Shown here: piece by piece, positions 17,472-25,339 of the stretch
How positions within the stretch are numbered: the stretch's first letter is position 1
Layout of the letters: the number at the start of each line of letters is the position of its first letter
Assembly: GCA_023264155.1 (NCBI GenBank)
Contig: JALQTD010000007.1
Span: 1 to 34,774 of the forward strand
Direction: 5' to 3'
DNA: 34,774 bases
DNA from: Flavobacteriales bacterium
GTDB lineage: Bacteria; Bacteroidota; Bacteroidia; Flavobacteriales_D; Sanyastnellaceae
The notes under the pieces: model-generated
What the model saw: only the letters and a program-made list of their open reading frames with translations
Told to the model about the DNA's origin: nothing
Database searches by the model: none
Made by a program: the position numbers and the translations under genes

Positions 17472-19577
17472 TCAGGAAATCCGGCTCCAATCTGGCCGGC
17501 CCGCCGCAACACGTTTCAACTCGCGATTGAGGATAGCATGCTGCGGCTGCTCCAACCCGGGGTCCTCTTCGAGCACCCGCGAGGCGATGTAGCGGGCGGC
17601 GGTCAGCACTTCCCGGTCGCGCATCAAGTCCGCCATTTTCAAGTCCGGCACCCCGGATTGCTGGGTGCCCATGAGGTCACCCGGGCCGCGCAATTGCAGG
17701 TCCACCTCCGCGATTTCGAACCCGTCGTTCGTGCGGCACATCGTTTCCATGCGCAGCGCCGCATCCTTGCTCAGCTCGTCCTTCGTCATCAGGATGCAGT
17801 AGCTCTGCTCGGCACCGCGGCCGACCCGACCTCGGAGCTGGTGGAGCTGAGCGAGGCCGAAGCGCTCGGCCGACTCGATGACCATCACGGAAGCGTTGGG
17901 GACGTTGACGCCGACCTCGATGACCGTGGTGGCGACCAGGATTTGGGCTTGCCCCTCGGCGAAGCGCCGCATCTCGAGCTCCTTGTCCTCTGGGCGCATC
18001 CGGCCGTGCACGATGCTCAGCCGGTAATCGGGCACTGGGAAGCGGCGGGAAAGGCTCTCGTAACCGTCCATCAGGTCCTTGTGGTCGAGGGTCGCGCTCT
18101 CCTCGATCAACGGGTAGACCACGTACACTTGGCGGCCGAGGGCGATTTCGTCGGCGATGAATTGCTGCACCCGCAGGCGCGCGGCATCGGTGCGGTGCAC
18201 GGTGCGGATGGGCTTCCGACCCGGCGGCAGCTCGTCGATGACGCTCACGTCGAGGTCACCGTAGGCCGTCATGGCCAGGGTCCGGGGAATGGGCGTGGCC
18301 GTCATGACCAAAACATGCGGCGGCGGCTTCCCCTTCGCCCACAGCTTCGCCCGCTGCTGCACCCCAAACCGATGTTGCTCGTCGATCACGGCCAGCCCCA
18401 ACGCCTTGAATTTCACCCCCGGCTCGATGAGCGCGTGCGTGCCGACGAGGATGTGGACCTCCCCGCTGGCCAGCCCTTCGAGGATGGGCTTGCGGTCGGC
18501 CGTTTTCACCGAGCCGGTCAGGAGTTCGACGCGCACGTCCATTTGGGCCAGCAACTCCTTGAATCCCAAATAGTGCTGCGTGGCCAAAATCTCGGTCGGC
18601 GCCATGACGCAGGCCTGGAAGCCGTTGTCGATGGCGAGCAGGGCGGTCAGCAAGGACACCACGGTCTTCCCACTGCCCACGTCGCCTTGGAGCAGGCGGT
18701 TCATGTGCCAGCCCGTGTTCGTGTCGGCGCGGATTTCGCGCATGACGCGCTTTTGGGCGCCCGTGAGTTCGAAGGGCAGGTGGTCCGAATAGAAGGCGTT
18801 GAACCGCTCGCCGACGGCGGTGAACCGGACGCCGGGCTGCCCCACCGTGGCCACCTGCTTTTTGCGGACGAGCAGCAGCTGCAGGTAGAGGAGTTCCTCA
18901 AATTTCAGGCGGTTGCGCGCCTTGTCGGCCGTCGGGGCATCGGGCGGCGAATGGACGGTCCGGAAGGCCGCGTCCCGGCTGGGCATCTGGAGTTCCGCCA
19001 GGAGGTGCGGGGGGAGCGTTTCGGGGATTTCGAACTGGTTTTGGCCCAAAACCGTGCGGATCAACCGCGCGATGCCCGCCGAGCTCAACCCGCGGTTCGT
19101 CAGCTTCTCCGTGGTCGAGTAGACCGGCTGCAGCCCCAGGCCCTTGCGGGTTTGGAACGTATCCAGCCGCTCCACCTCCGGGTGCGCGATGTTCCACTTG
19201 CCGCCAAAACGCGCCGGCTTGCCGAACACCACCACCTGCTGGTTCACCGGCAACTGCGCCACAATCCAGCGGCCGCCCTTGAACCACACCAACTCCAACG
19301 CACCCGTAGCGTCCTGAAACTGCGCCACGATGCGCTTGCCCCGCTTGCTCGGCACCTCCGCCACCTTCGTGATGACGCCCTGCAACTGGATGGCCGCAGC
19401 GTCGGATTGGATCTCGGCCACCTGCACAAAGCGCGACCGGTCTTCGTACCGAAACGGCACGTGCTCGATCAAATCCCCCGCCGTGTGGATGCCCAATTCA
19501 GCCCGTAAAAAATCCGCGCGCTGGGGGCCCACCCCTTTCACAAACTCAATCGGTGTATCCAGTTGAACCGTCGGCAT
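17472..19577 (-). CDS. recG: ATP-dependent DNA helicase RecG
   Basis: IEFVKGVGPQRADFL; LLQGDVGSGKTVVSLLTALLA; MAPTEILATQHY; VIDEQHRFGVQQR; MTATPIPRTLAMTAYGDLDVSVIDELPPGRKPI. Confidence 0.98.
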   Translation of the reverse strand: MPTVQLDTPIEFVKGVGPQRADFLRAELGIHTAGDLIEHVPFRYEDRSRFVQVAEIQSDAAAIQLQGVITKVAEVPSKRGKRIVAQFQDATGALELVWFKGGRWIVAQLPVNQQVVVFGKPARFGGKWNIAHPEVERLDTFQTRKGLGLQPVYSTTEKLTNRGLSSAGIARLIRTVLGQNQFEIPETLPPHLLAELQMPSRDAAFRTVHSPPDAPTADKARNRLKFEELLYLQLLLVRKKQVATVGQPGVRFTAVGERFNAFYSDHLPFELTGAQKRVMREIRADTNTGWHMNRLLQGDVGSGKTVVSLLTALLAIDNGFQACVMAPTEILATQHYLGFKELLAQMDVRVELLTGSVKTADRKPILEGLASGEVHILVGTHALIEPGVKFKALGLAVIDEQHRFGVQQRAKLWAKGKPPPHVLVMTATPIPRTLAMTAYGDLDVSVIDELPPGRKPIRTVHRTDAARLRVQQFIADEIALGRQVYVVYPLIEESATLDHKDLMDGYESLSRRFPVPDYRLSIVHGRMRPEDKELEMRRFAEGQAQILVATTVIEVGVNVPNASVMVIESAERFGLAQLHQLRGRVGRGAEQSYCILMTKDELSKDAALRMETMCRTNDGFEIAEVDLQLRGPGDLMGTQQSGVPDLKMADLMRDREVLTAARYIASRVLEEDPGLEQPQHAILNRELKRVAAGRPDWSRIS

Positions 19578-19606
19578 CGTGGCTGCAAGTTCGCAAGAAA
19601 ACAACA

Positions 19607-19631
19607 CAGCCGCCCCTAAACGGAGCGGCTG
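19607..19631 (-). terminator. Rho-independent terminator-like hairpin after PDH E2
   Basis: Reverse strand CAGCCGCTCCG-TTTA-GGGGCGGCTG followed by TGTTGTTTTCTT. Confidence 0.75.
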
Positions 19632-19655
19632 CGCAAAAGTTCGTGCTGTTGGCGG

Positions 19656-20924
19656 TTAGGCCAGCATCGTGACCGGGTTCTCCAAATAGGTCTTGAGCGT
19701 TTGCAAGAAGGCCGCTCCCGTTGCACCGTCCACCACACGGTGGTCGCAGCTGAGCGTCAACTTCATCACGTTGCCGGGCACCACCGCGCCGTCCTTCACT
19801 ACAGGGACCTGCTGGATGCCGCCCACCGCAAGGATGCACGCATCGGGCGGATTGATGATGGCCGTGAACTCCTCGATGCCAAACATGCCGAGGTTCGAGA
19901 TCGTGAAGGTGTTGCCCTCCCAATCGCTCGGCTGCAATTTCTTGTCCCGGGCCTTGCCCGCGAATTCCTTTACTTGGGCCCCGATTGCTGTCAGGGGCAA
20001 CGTGTCCGTGTGGCGCACCACCGGAACGAGCAACCCGTCTTCCACCGCCACGGCAACGCCGATGTGCACGTGCTCATTGTACCGGATGCGGTCGCCCAAC
20101 CAGGAACTGTTCACGGCGGGGTGTTGCTTCAGCGCGAGGGCGGAGGCTTTCACAACCAAATCGTTGAAGCTGACTTTCGTGTCAGGCAACGCATTGATTT
20201 GCTTCCGAGCCGCAATGGCCGCGTCCATGTCCACGGAGACCGACAAATAGAAGTGAGGGGCTGTGAACTTGCTCTCTGCCAAGCGGCGGGCAATGGTTTT
20301 GCGCATTTGGGAAACCGCCACTTCGGTGAACCGCTCTTCGCCGATCGCCACCGGGGCGGCTGCAACCGAACCCGGCACGAAGGCCTCGATGTCACGCTTG
20401 ACGATGCGTCCTGCTTCGCCGCTTCCGGGCACCACGCCCAATGGAATGCCACGCTCCTCGGCCAAACGCTTCGCAAGCGGAGAAGCCTTCACGCGGCCGT
20501 TGGTCGCGGGGGCAGGGGCGGGCGCCGCTGCGGGGGCTGGAGCCGGGGCTGCCACCGGCGCAGGAGCTGCCACCGGCGCAGGAGCCGCGACAGGCGCAGG
20601 AGCCGCAACGGGCGCGGGAGCTGCTTCAACAGGGGCAGGCGCTGCCGCCGGGGCCGCTTCGTTCAACAAGGCCGAAAAGTCCTCTCCGGACTCTCCCACG
20701 ATGGCGAGTATGCTGTCCACCGGAGCGGATCCCCCTTCGGGAACGCCGATGTGCAGCAACACCCCATCGTTGAACGATTCGAATTCCATCGTCGCCTTGT
20801 CGGTTTCGATTTCAGCGAGCAACTCGCCGCTCTCGACCGCATCGCCGATGTTTTTATGCCAAGCGGCTACGACCCCTTCGGTCATCGTGTCGCTCAGTTT
20901 GGGCATCCGGATGATTTCAGCCAT
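19656..20924 (-). CDS. Pyruvate dehydrogenase complex dihydrolipoamide acetyltransferase (E2), one lipoyl domain
   Basis: Lipoyl motif AEIETDKATMEFES; E3-binding-like VKASPLAKRLAEERGI; catalytic LTLSCDHRVVDGATGAAFLQTLKTYLENP. Confidence 0.95.
   Translation of the reverse strand: MAEIIRMPKLSDTMTEGVVAAWHKNIGDAVESGELLAEIETDKATMEFESFNDGVLLHIGVPEGGSAPVDSILAIVGESGEDFSALLNEAAPAAAPAPVEAAPAPVAAPAPVAAPAPVAAPAPVAAPAPAPAAAPAPAPATNGRVKASPLAKRLAEERGIPLGVVPGSGEAGRIVKRDIEAFVPGSVAAAPVAIGEERFTEVAVSQMRKTIARRLAESKFTAPHFYLSVSVDMDAAIAARKQINALPDTKVSFNDLVVKASALALKQHPAVNSSWLGDRIRYNEHVHIGVAVAVEDGLLVPVVRHTDTLPLTAIGAQVKEFAGKARDKKLQPSDWEGNTFTISNLGMFGIEEFTAIINPPDACILAVGGIQQVPVVKDGAVVPGNVMKLTLSCDHRVVDGATGAAFLQTLKTYLENPVTMLA
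20520..20640. repeat. About 18-bp tandem repeats encoding the Ala-Pro linker of E2
   Basis: Repeated gccaccggcgcaggagcy / gcracrggcgcrggagcy units, protein APVAAPAPVAAPAPVAA. Confidence 0.8.
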
Positions 20925-20952
20925 GGTAGCAGGTGGTGTTCTTAGTTCAGTA

Positions 20953-22011
20953 TCAGTCGTTCACGAAAGGATAGGGGTCGGAGTAGACGTCCTCGTACAA
21001 CTCCTTCGGGTCAGGCAGCGGGCTGTTCTCTGCGAACTCAATGCATTCCTCCACCAAAGCCTTTACCTCTTTCTCTACAGCCTTCAATCCCTCCTCAGTT
21101 GCCCAGCCCTGCTCCAACAGGACATTGCGGACGTGCAAAATCGGATCTTTCTCTTGGTACTCGCTGACCTCCTCCTTCGTCCGGTACTTCTGCGGGTCCG
21201 ACATGGAGTGGCCCTTGTAGCGGTAGGTTTGGATGTCCAACAAGTACGGCCCCTTGCCCGCGCGGCAGTGCGCAGCCGCCTCGGAGATGGCCGAGTAAAC
21301 CGCCTCGGGGCTCATGCCGTCCACCGTGGCAGCAGGCATTTCGTAACTCGCTCCGAGCATTTTCAAATCGGTGACGTTGGACGTCCGCTCGACAGAAGTA
21401 CCCATCGCGTATTGGTTGTTCTCCACGATGAAAATCACCGGAAGCTTCCAGGTCATCGCCATGTTAAAGGTCTCATGCAACATGCCTTGGCGGGCCGCAC
21501 CGTCCCCAAAGAACGTGAGGGTGACGTGGTCTTCCTTCCGGTATTTGTCGGCGAAGGCAATGCCTGCACCGAGGCCGATTTGGCCTCCGACGATGCCGTG
21601 ACCTCCAAACAGGTTGCGCTCCTTGTCAAACATGTGCATCGAACCGCCCTTGCCCTTGCTCGTCCCCGTTTTCTTGCCGTACAATTCCGCCATCACCAAG
21701 CGCGGATCCGTGCCGAGCGCCAGCGGATGCGCGTGGTCGCGGTAAGCGGTGATCATGCGATCGGTGGGCCGAATGGCTTCCACTGCCCCCGCGAGGACCG
21801 CCTCTTGTCCGATGTACAAATGGCAAAAGCCGCCGAATTTTTGTTGGATGTAGAGCTGGCCGCAGCGTTCCTCGAACTTACGCATCAGGTACATGTCGCG
21901 GAACCACTTCTCATACACTTCTTGAGAGTGGGCCGGTTGGGCGGACTTGGAGGAGCGCTTCGACTTGCCTGCAGCGGCTTTCGTGCTCCGTGCGCGGGTA
22001 GTAGTTGCCAT
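20953..22011 (-). CDS. pdhA: Pyruvate dehydrogenase E1 component subunit alpha
   Basis: MYLMRKFEERCGQLYIQQKFGGFCHLYIGQEAV; GGSMHMFDKERNLFGGHGIVGGQIGLGAGIAFADKY; TLTFFGDGAARQGMLHETFNMA. Confidence 0.96.
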   Translation of the reverse strand: MATTTRARSTKAAAGKSKRSSKSAQPAHSQEVYEKWFRDMYLMRKFEERCGQLYIQQKFGGFCHLYIGQEAVLAGAVEAIRPTDRMITAYRDHAHPLALGTDPRLVMAELYGKKTGTSKGKGGSMHMFDKERNLFGGHGIVGGQIGLGAGIAFADKYRKEDHVTLTFFGDGAARQGMLHETFNMAMTWKLPVIFIVENNQYAMGTSVERTSNVTDLKMLGASYEMPAATVDGMSPEAVYSAISEAAAHCRAGKGPYLLDIQTYRYKGHSMSDPQKYRTKEEVSEYQEKDPILHVRNVLLEQGWATEEGLKAVEKEVKALVEECIEFAENSPLPDPKELYEDVYSDPYPFVND

Positions 22012-22189
22012 GATCTTGAAAATCTATCGTGCAAATATAGGTGGAGAACCCACGAGACGGCCGTTCGGTTCAATCGAAAAACCAAACCTGCCCATACTTC
22101 GTGTACAGAGTACACTAAACAAGAGGCACGGGATTAAACTTTTTCCCAATCGTCCCCTCTCACCTGAAGTCATCAGTATATTCGCCCTG

Positions 22190-22972
22190 TTGGACCTGCA
22201 AGCCATTTTAACCGCCGCGCCCGGCATTTCCCTCGCTGAAGTGGAAGGTGCCGCGCTCCTCAGCCGCCTCGACTCGAAATTCATCGTGCACGAAGCGTGG
22301 TTGCCGGAGCTGATTGGGTGCGTGCTGTCGGAAGGCATGCACCGGGTTTTGGAGGTCCAAGGCGAGCGACAATCCACCTACGACAACTGCTTCTTCGACA
22401 CGGCCGAACGCCTGAGCTTCAGCGATCACACCCGCGGCCGAATGAACCGTTACAAGGCGCGGATCCGGCGCTACCGCTCGAACGGTCTCGCGTTCCTCGA
22501 AGTAAAGCACAAGACGGTACATGGCCGCACCGAAAAGGTCCGCTGGCTGCGGACTGAAGCGCAAGCGTGGGACGCCCCCCTCGACGCCTCCGAACAATCG
22601 GAATTCGCCAAGGCCTTCCCCTATGCCGATCAATCACAGCCCGTCATGTGGAGCGCATTTGAGCGGTTTACCTTGGTCGCACCTGAGCGCGCTGAACGGT
22701 TCACCGTCGACACCGGCCTCACCTTCCGCTCAGCGGATGGCCGCACGGCCGGTCTACCCGGGTGCGCCATCATCGAAATCAAGCAGGCCCGCATCGACCG
22801 GCGCAGCCCTTTGTTCAATGCGCTGGACGGCTTCCGCGGCCAGCACCCTCCTTTGGGCCGATCAACCCGCATTTCCAAGTATGTCGTGGGCACGGCCTTG
22901 ACCCAACCCGAGTTCCCCATTCGCACTTATCGCCCGATTTTGCGGCAACTTCAACATACCTTTCTGCCATGA
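22190..22972 (+). CDS. VTC-domain (polyphosphate polymerase-like) protein, probable TTG start
   Basis: LLSRLDSKFIVHE; YDNCFFDTAERLSFSDHTRGRMNRYKARIRRYRSNGLAFLEVKHKTVHGRTEKVRW; AIIEIKQAR; no ATG in frame near the domain start. Confidence 0.75.
   Translation: MDLQAILTAAPGISLAEVEGAALLSRLDSKFIVHEAWLPELIGCVLSEGMHRVLEVQGERQSTYDNCFFDTAERLSFSDHTRGRMNRYKARIRRYRSNGLAFLEVKHKTVHGRTEKVRWLRTEAQAWDAPLDASEQSEFAKAFPYADQSQPVMWSAFERFTLVAPERAERFTVDTGLTFRSADGRTAGLPGCAIIEIKQARIDRRSPLFNALDGFRGQHPPLGRSTRISKYVVGTALTQPEFPIRTYRPILRQLQHTFLP
22957..22964 (+). promoter_or_regulatory. -7-like box TACCTTTC, 4 nt upstream of the DUF4956 ATG
   Basis: TACCTTTC-TGCC-ATG, one mismatch to TAnnTTTG; lies inside the VTC gene 3' end. 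Confidence 0.35.
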
Positions 22973-23583
22973 ACTTTGATGCCATTTTGCAGTTCCTGAT
23001 GCTGTTCGGCGGCAACTTGCTTTCCGCGGTTGTCCTGACGCTGTTTATCTACCACCAGGCCTCGCAGCGGCGGGAGTTCGTGTTCACGTTCCTGACCGTG
23101 AGTGCCGCGGTCTTTGTGTTGTGCCAAATGCTCGTGGGCGTCGAACTCGACCTCGCCTTCGCCCTCGGATTGTTTGCCATCTTCGGCATCATCCGTTACC
23201 GAACGGACGCCATTCCCATCCGGGAAATGACCTACCTGTTCATCGTCATTGCGCTCGCCGTCCTCAACGCCCTCGCTCCGGGCACCGTGGCCTGGGGGGC
23301 CATCGCCGCGGCGAATGTGGCGATGTGGGGACTGACGTGGGTCCTCGAACGGGTTTGGACCATCCGCCACATGGCCACGAAGATTGTGGTGTACGACCGG
23401 GTCGACCTCATCCACGCGGGCAAGCGCGCCGAGCTGTTGGCCGATTTGGCCGAACGGACCGGGGTGAAGATTGACCGGATTGAAATCGGTAAGGTGGACT
23501 TGTTGCGGGATACCGCCGTGATCAAGGTGCACTTTGATTTGGCCGAACAACCCGACCACTTCGAATCCGGCTCAATCGACTGA
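22969..23583 (+). CDS. DUF4956-family integral membrane protein
   Basis: Multiple TM helices; LGLFAIFGIIRYRTDAIPIREMTYLFIVIALAVLNAL; ATGA-coupled to the VTC-domain gene as in the known VTC/DUF4956 pair. Confidence 0.8.
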   Translation: MNFDAILQFLMLFGGNLLSAVVLTLFIYHQASQRREFVFTFLTVSAAVFVLCQMLVGVELDLAFALGLFAIFGIIRYRTDAIPIREMTYLFIVIALAVLNALAPGTVAWGAIAAANVAMWGLTWVLERVWTIRHMATKIVVYDRVDLIHAGKRAELLADLAERTGVKIDRIEIGKVDLLRDTAVIKVHFDLAEQPDHFESGSID

Positions 23584-23591
23584 CGCAGGCC

Positions 23592-24071
23592 TCAGCTCGC
23601 CTTTTCCAGCAGCACCACCGCGTGCGCCGACACGCCTTCCTCGGTTCCCACGAAGCCCAACCGCTCGGTGGTCGTCGCCTTGACGCTCACCCGGCCGACT
23701 TCCACCTCCATGACTTCCGCAATGCACGCCCGCATCTCCTCGATGTAAGGCAGGACCTTCGGGCGCTGCAAACAGAGGGTGGTATCGAGGTTACCCAAGA
23801 CCCAGCCGGCCTCGCGGATTTTTGCGTACGTCGCCTTGAGCAACTTCTTGCTGTCGATGCCTTTGTAAGCCGGATCGGTGTCTGGGAAATGGTAGCCGAT
23901 GTCCCGCATGGCAAGCGCTCCGAGGAGGGCATCACAAATGACGTGCAATACCACGTCCGCGTCGCTGTGGCCCACCGCTCCTTTCTCGTGCGGCACCAAG
24001 ATGCCTCCCAGCCAGAGCTCTTCGCCGGCTTGCAGCTGGTGAACGTCGTAACCGTAGCCGATGCGCATCAT
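23592..24071 (-). CDS. ispF: 2-C-methyl-D-erythritol 2,4-cyclodiphosphate synthase
   Basis: RIGYGYDVHQL; LGGILVPHEKGAVGHSDADVVLHVICDALLGALAMRDIGYHFPDTDPAYKGIDS; VKATTTERLGFVGTEEGVSAHAVVLL. Confidence 0.97.
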   Translation of the reverse strand: MMRIGYGYDVHQLQAGEELWLGGILVPHEKGAVGHSDADVVLHVICDALLGALAMRDIGYHFPDTDPAYKGIDSKKLLKATYAKIREAGWVLGNLDTTLCLQRPKVLPYIEEMRACIAEVMEVEVGRVSVKATTTERLGFVGTEEGVSAHAVVLLEKAS

Positions 24072-25303
24072 TCCTCGTCGCCGCCTGCGAGCTCAGAAAA
24101 CTGCAACCGGAGCGTGAAGCGCAAGGTGTTCGCGAGCGGGTTCTGCTGGCGGGTCGAAATGAGGTAGCTCAAGTCCACCGTGAACACCGTGTACTTGATG
24201 CCCGCACCGAGGGTGATGAACTGGCGGTTTCCCTTCGAATAGTGCTCGTTGAAGAACCCCGTCCGGAAAGCGAACACGCTGTTGTAGTCGTATTCGATGC
24301 CGCCGCCGAGGTTGTATTCGCGCAGCTCCTCGCGGAAGATGGATCCCGCCTCGACGGTGCCGTCGTCATTCACCACGCCGGGTGCGTCGTAAAAGCTCTG
24401 CACGATGGCGGTGGCCACACCGACGTTGGGATCGTAACCGCTGACGATGGTTTGGCCGGACTCTTGGTCGTAAATCGGTGTCGTCGGCACGAGCAGCTTG
24501 TTCACGTCCATGGTGAAGGTCAAGCTGTTGTAATCGTCGATGTAGGTTTGGTAGGCCAAACCCGTTTTCAGGTTCATCGGCAGGAAGTCCCGCTCAGCAC
24601 TCTCCGTGTAGCCCATCTTCGCGCCGATGTTGCTCACGGTCAGGCCCCAATTGAAGACCCCGTCCCGCTTGCCCATTTTCGCGTAGGGGTTCGTGTAGAA
24701 CATCCCGACGTCCACGGCCACCGAACGGCCGGGCTTGGAATTCGCACCGAGGACGTTCGTGCCGCCCGTCAGGTTGGAGTTGATGAAGCGGCCCGTGATG
24801 CCGCCGCTGAACTTCGATGTGAACGCTTGCGAGAAACCGACGTCGAGGCTGAATTCCGCGGGTTGGAAATCGCGGATGGTCGTACCGGTTTCGTCGGTGA
24901 ACGTGATGTTCCCGAGGGAGAAGTACCGCAGGGCGCCGCCCCAGGATTGGCGCTTGTTGATCTTCCGCACGCCGGTGAGGTAGGCCAAATTCATGTCGTC
25001 CACCAGCGCGCGCAACCAAGGTGCATAGCTCAGGCTGAACTCGAAATCGTTTTCGAGGAACGACATCTTGGCGGGGTTCCAATGGAGGCTGTTGCCGTCG
25101 GCTGACAGCGCCACGCCGGCGTCCCCGAGGGCGCCCGCCCGTGAATCCGGGGCAATCATCAAGAACGGGACGGCCGTCGTGATGGTGTTGAGCTGCACGA
25201 TTTGTGAGCCCTCGCCGGGAGTCAATTGGGCCTTCGCGATTTGGCCTAACCAGGTGCCCGAAAGCAGCATGGTGGCGGCAAAAGTCAAGATACGTGTGCG
25301 CAT
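24068..25303 (-). CDS. porV: Type IX secretion outer-membrane protein PorV (LptO)
   Basis: PFLMIAPDSRAGALGDAGVALSADGNSLHWNPAKMSFLENDFEFSLSYAPWLRALV; C-terminal GIKYTVFTVDLSYLI; adjacent to porU. Confidence 0.93.
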   Translation of the reverse strand: MRTRILTFAATMLLSGTWLGQIAKAQLTPGEGSQIVQLNTITTAVPFLMIAPDSRAGALGDAGVALSADGNSLHWNPAKMSFLENDFEFSLSYAPWLRALVDDMNLAYLTGVRKINKRQSWGGALRYFSLGNITFTDETGTTIRDFQPAEFSLDVGFSQAFTSKFSGGITGRFINSNLTGGTNVLGANSKPGRSVAVDVGMFYTNPYAKMGKRDGVFNWGLTVSNIGAKMGYTESAERDFLPMNLKTGLAYQTYIDDYNSLTFTMDVNKLLVPTTPIYDQESGQTIVSGYDPNVGVATAIVQSFYDAPGVVNDDGTVEAGSIFREELREYNLGGGIEYDYNSVFAFRTGFFNEHYSKGNRQFITLGAGIKYTVFTVDLSYLISTRQQNPLANTLRFTLRLQFSELAGGDEE

Positions 25304-25321
25304 GTTCAAGTCAATCGGGGG

Positions 25322-25329
25322 CAAAGGTA
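25322..25329 (-). promoter_or_regulatory. -7-like box TACCTTTG upstream of porV
   Basis: Reverse strand TACCTTTG, 18 nt before the porV ATG. Confidence 0.45.
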
Positions 25330-25339
25330 AGGATTCAAA

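Noticed and set aside
17145-19508. 787-aa plus-strand ORF antisense to recG (and similar long ORFs at 5212-6885, 26057-27721, 32271-33677, 10131-11576)
   Set aside because: High-GC shadow ORFs: His/Arg/Gln-rich composition and no recognisable motifs, while the opposite strand encodes clear conserved proteins.
20520-20640. Minisatellite-like 18-bp repeats
   Set aside because: Fully explained as the Ala-Pro flexible linker of the E2 acyltransferase; not a CRISPR or independent repeat element.
20953-22011. Missing E1-beta next to E1-alpha as an anomaly
   Set aside because: To my knowledge, separate location of E1-beta is ordinary in Bacteroidota, so not reported as a finding.
22032-22039. TATATTTG (minus) as pdhA promoter
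   Set aside because: Matches the -7 word and lies about 20 nt upstream of the ATG, but I could not find a convincing -33 element, so it is left out of the feature list.
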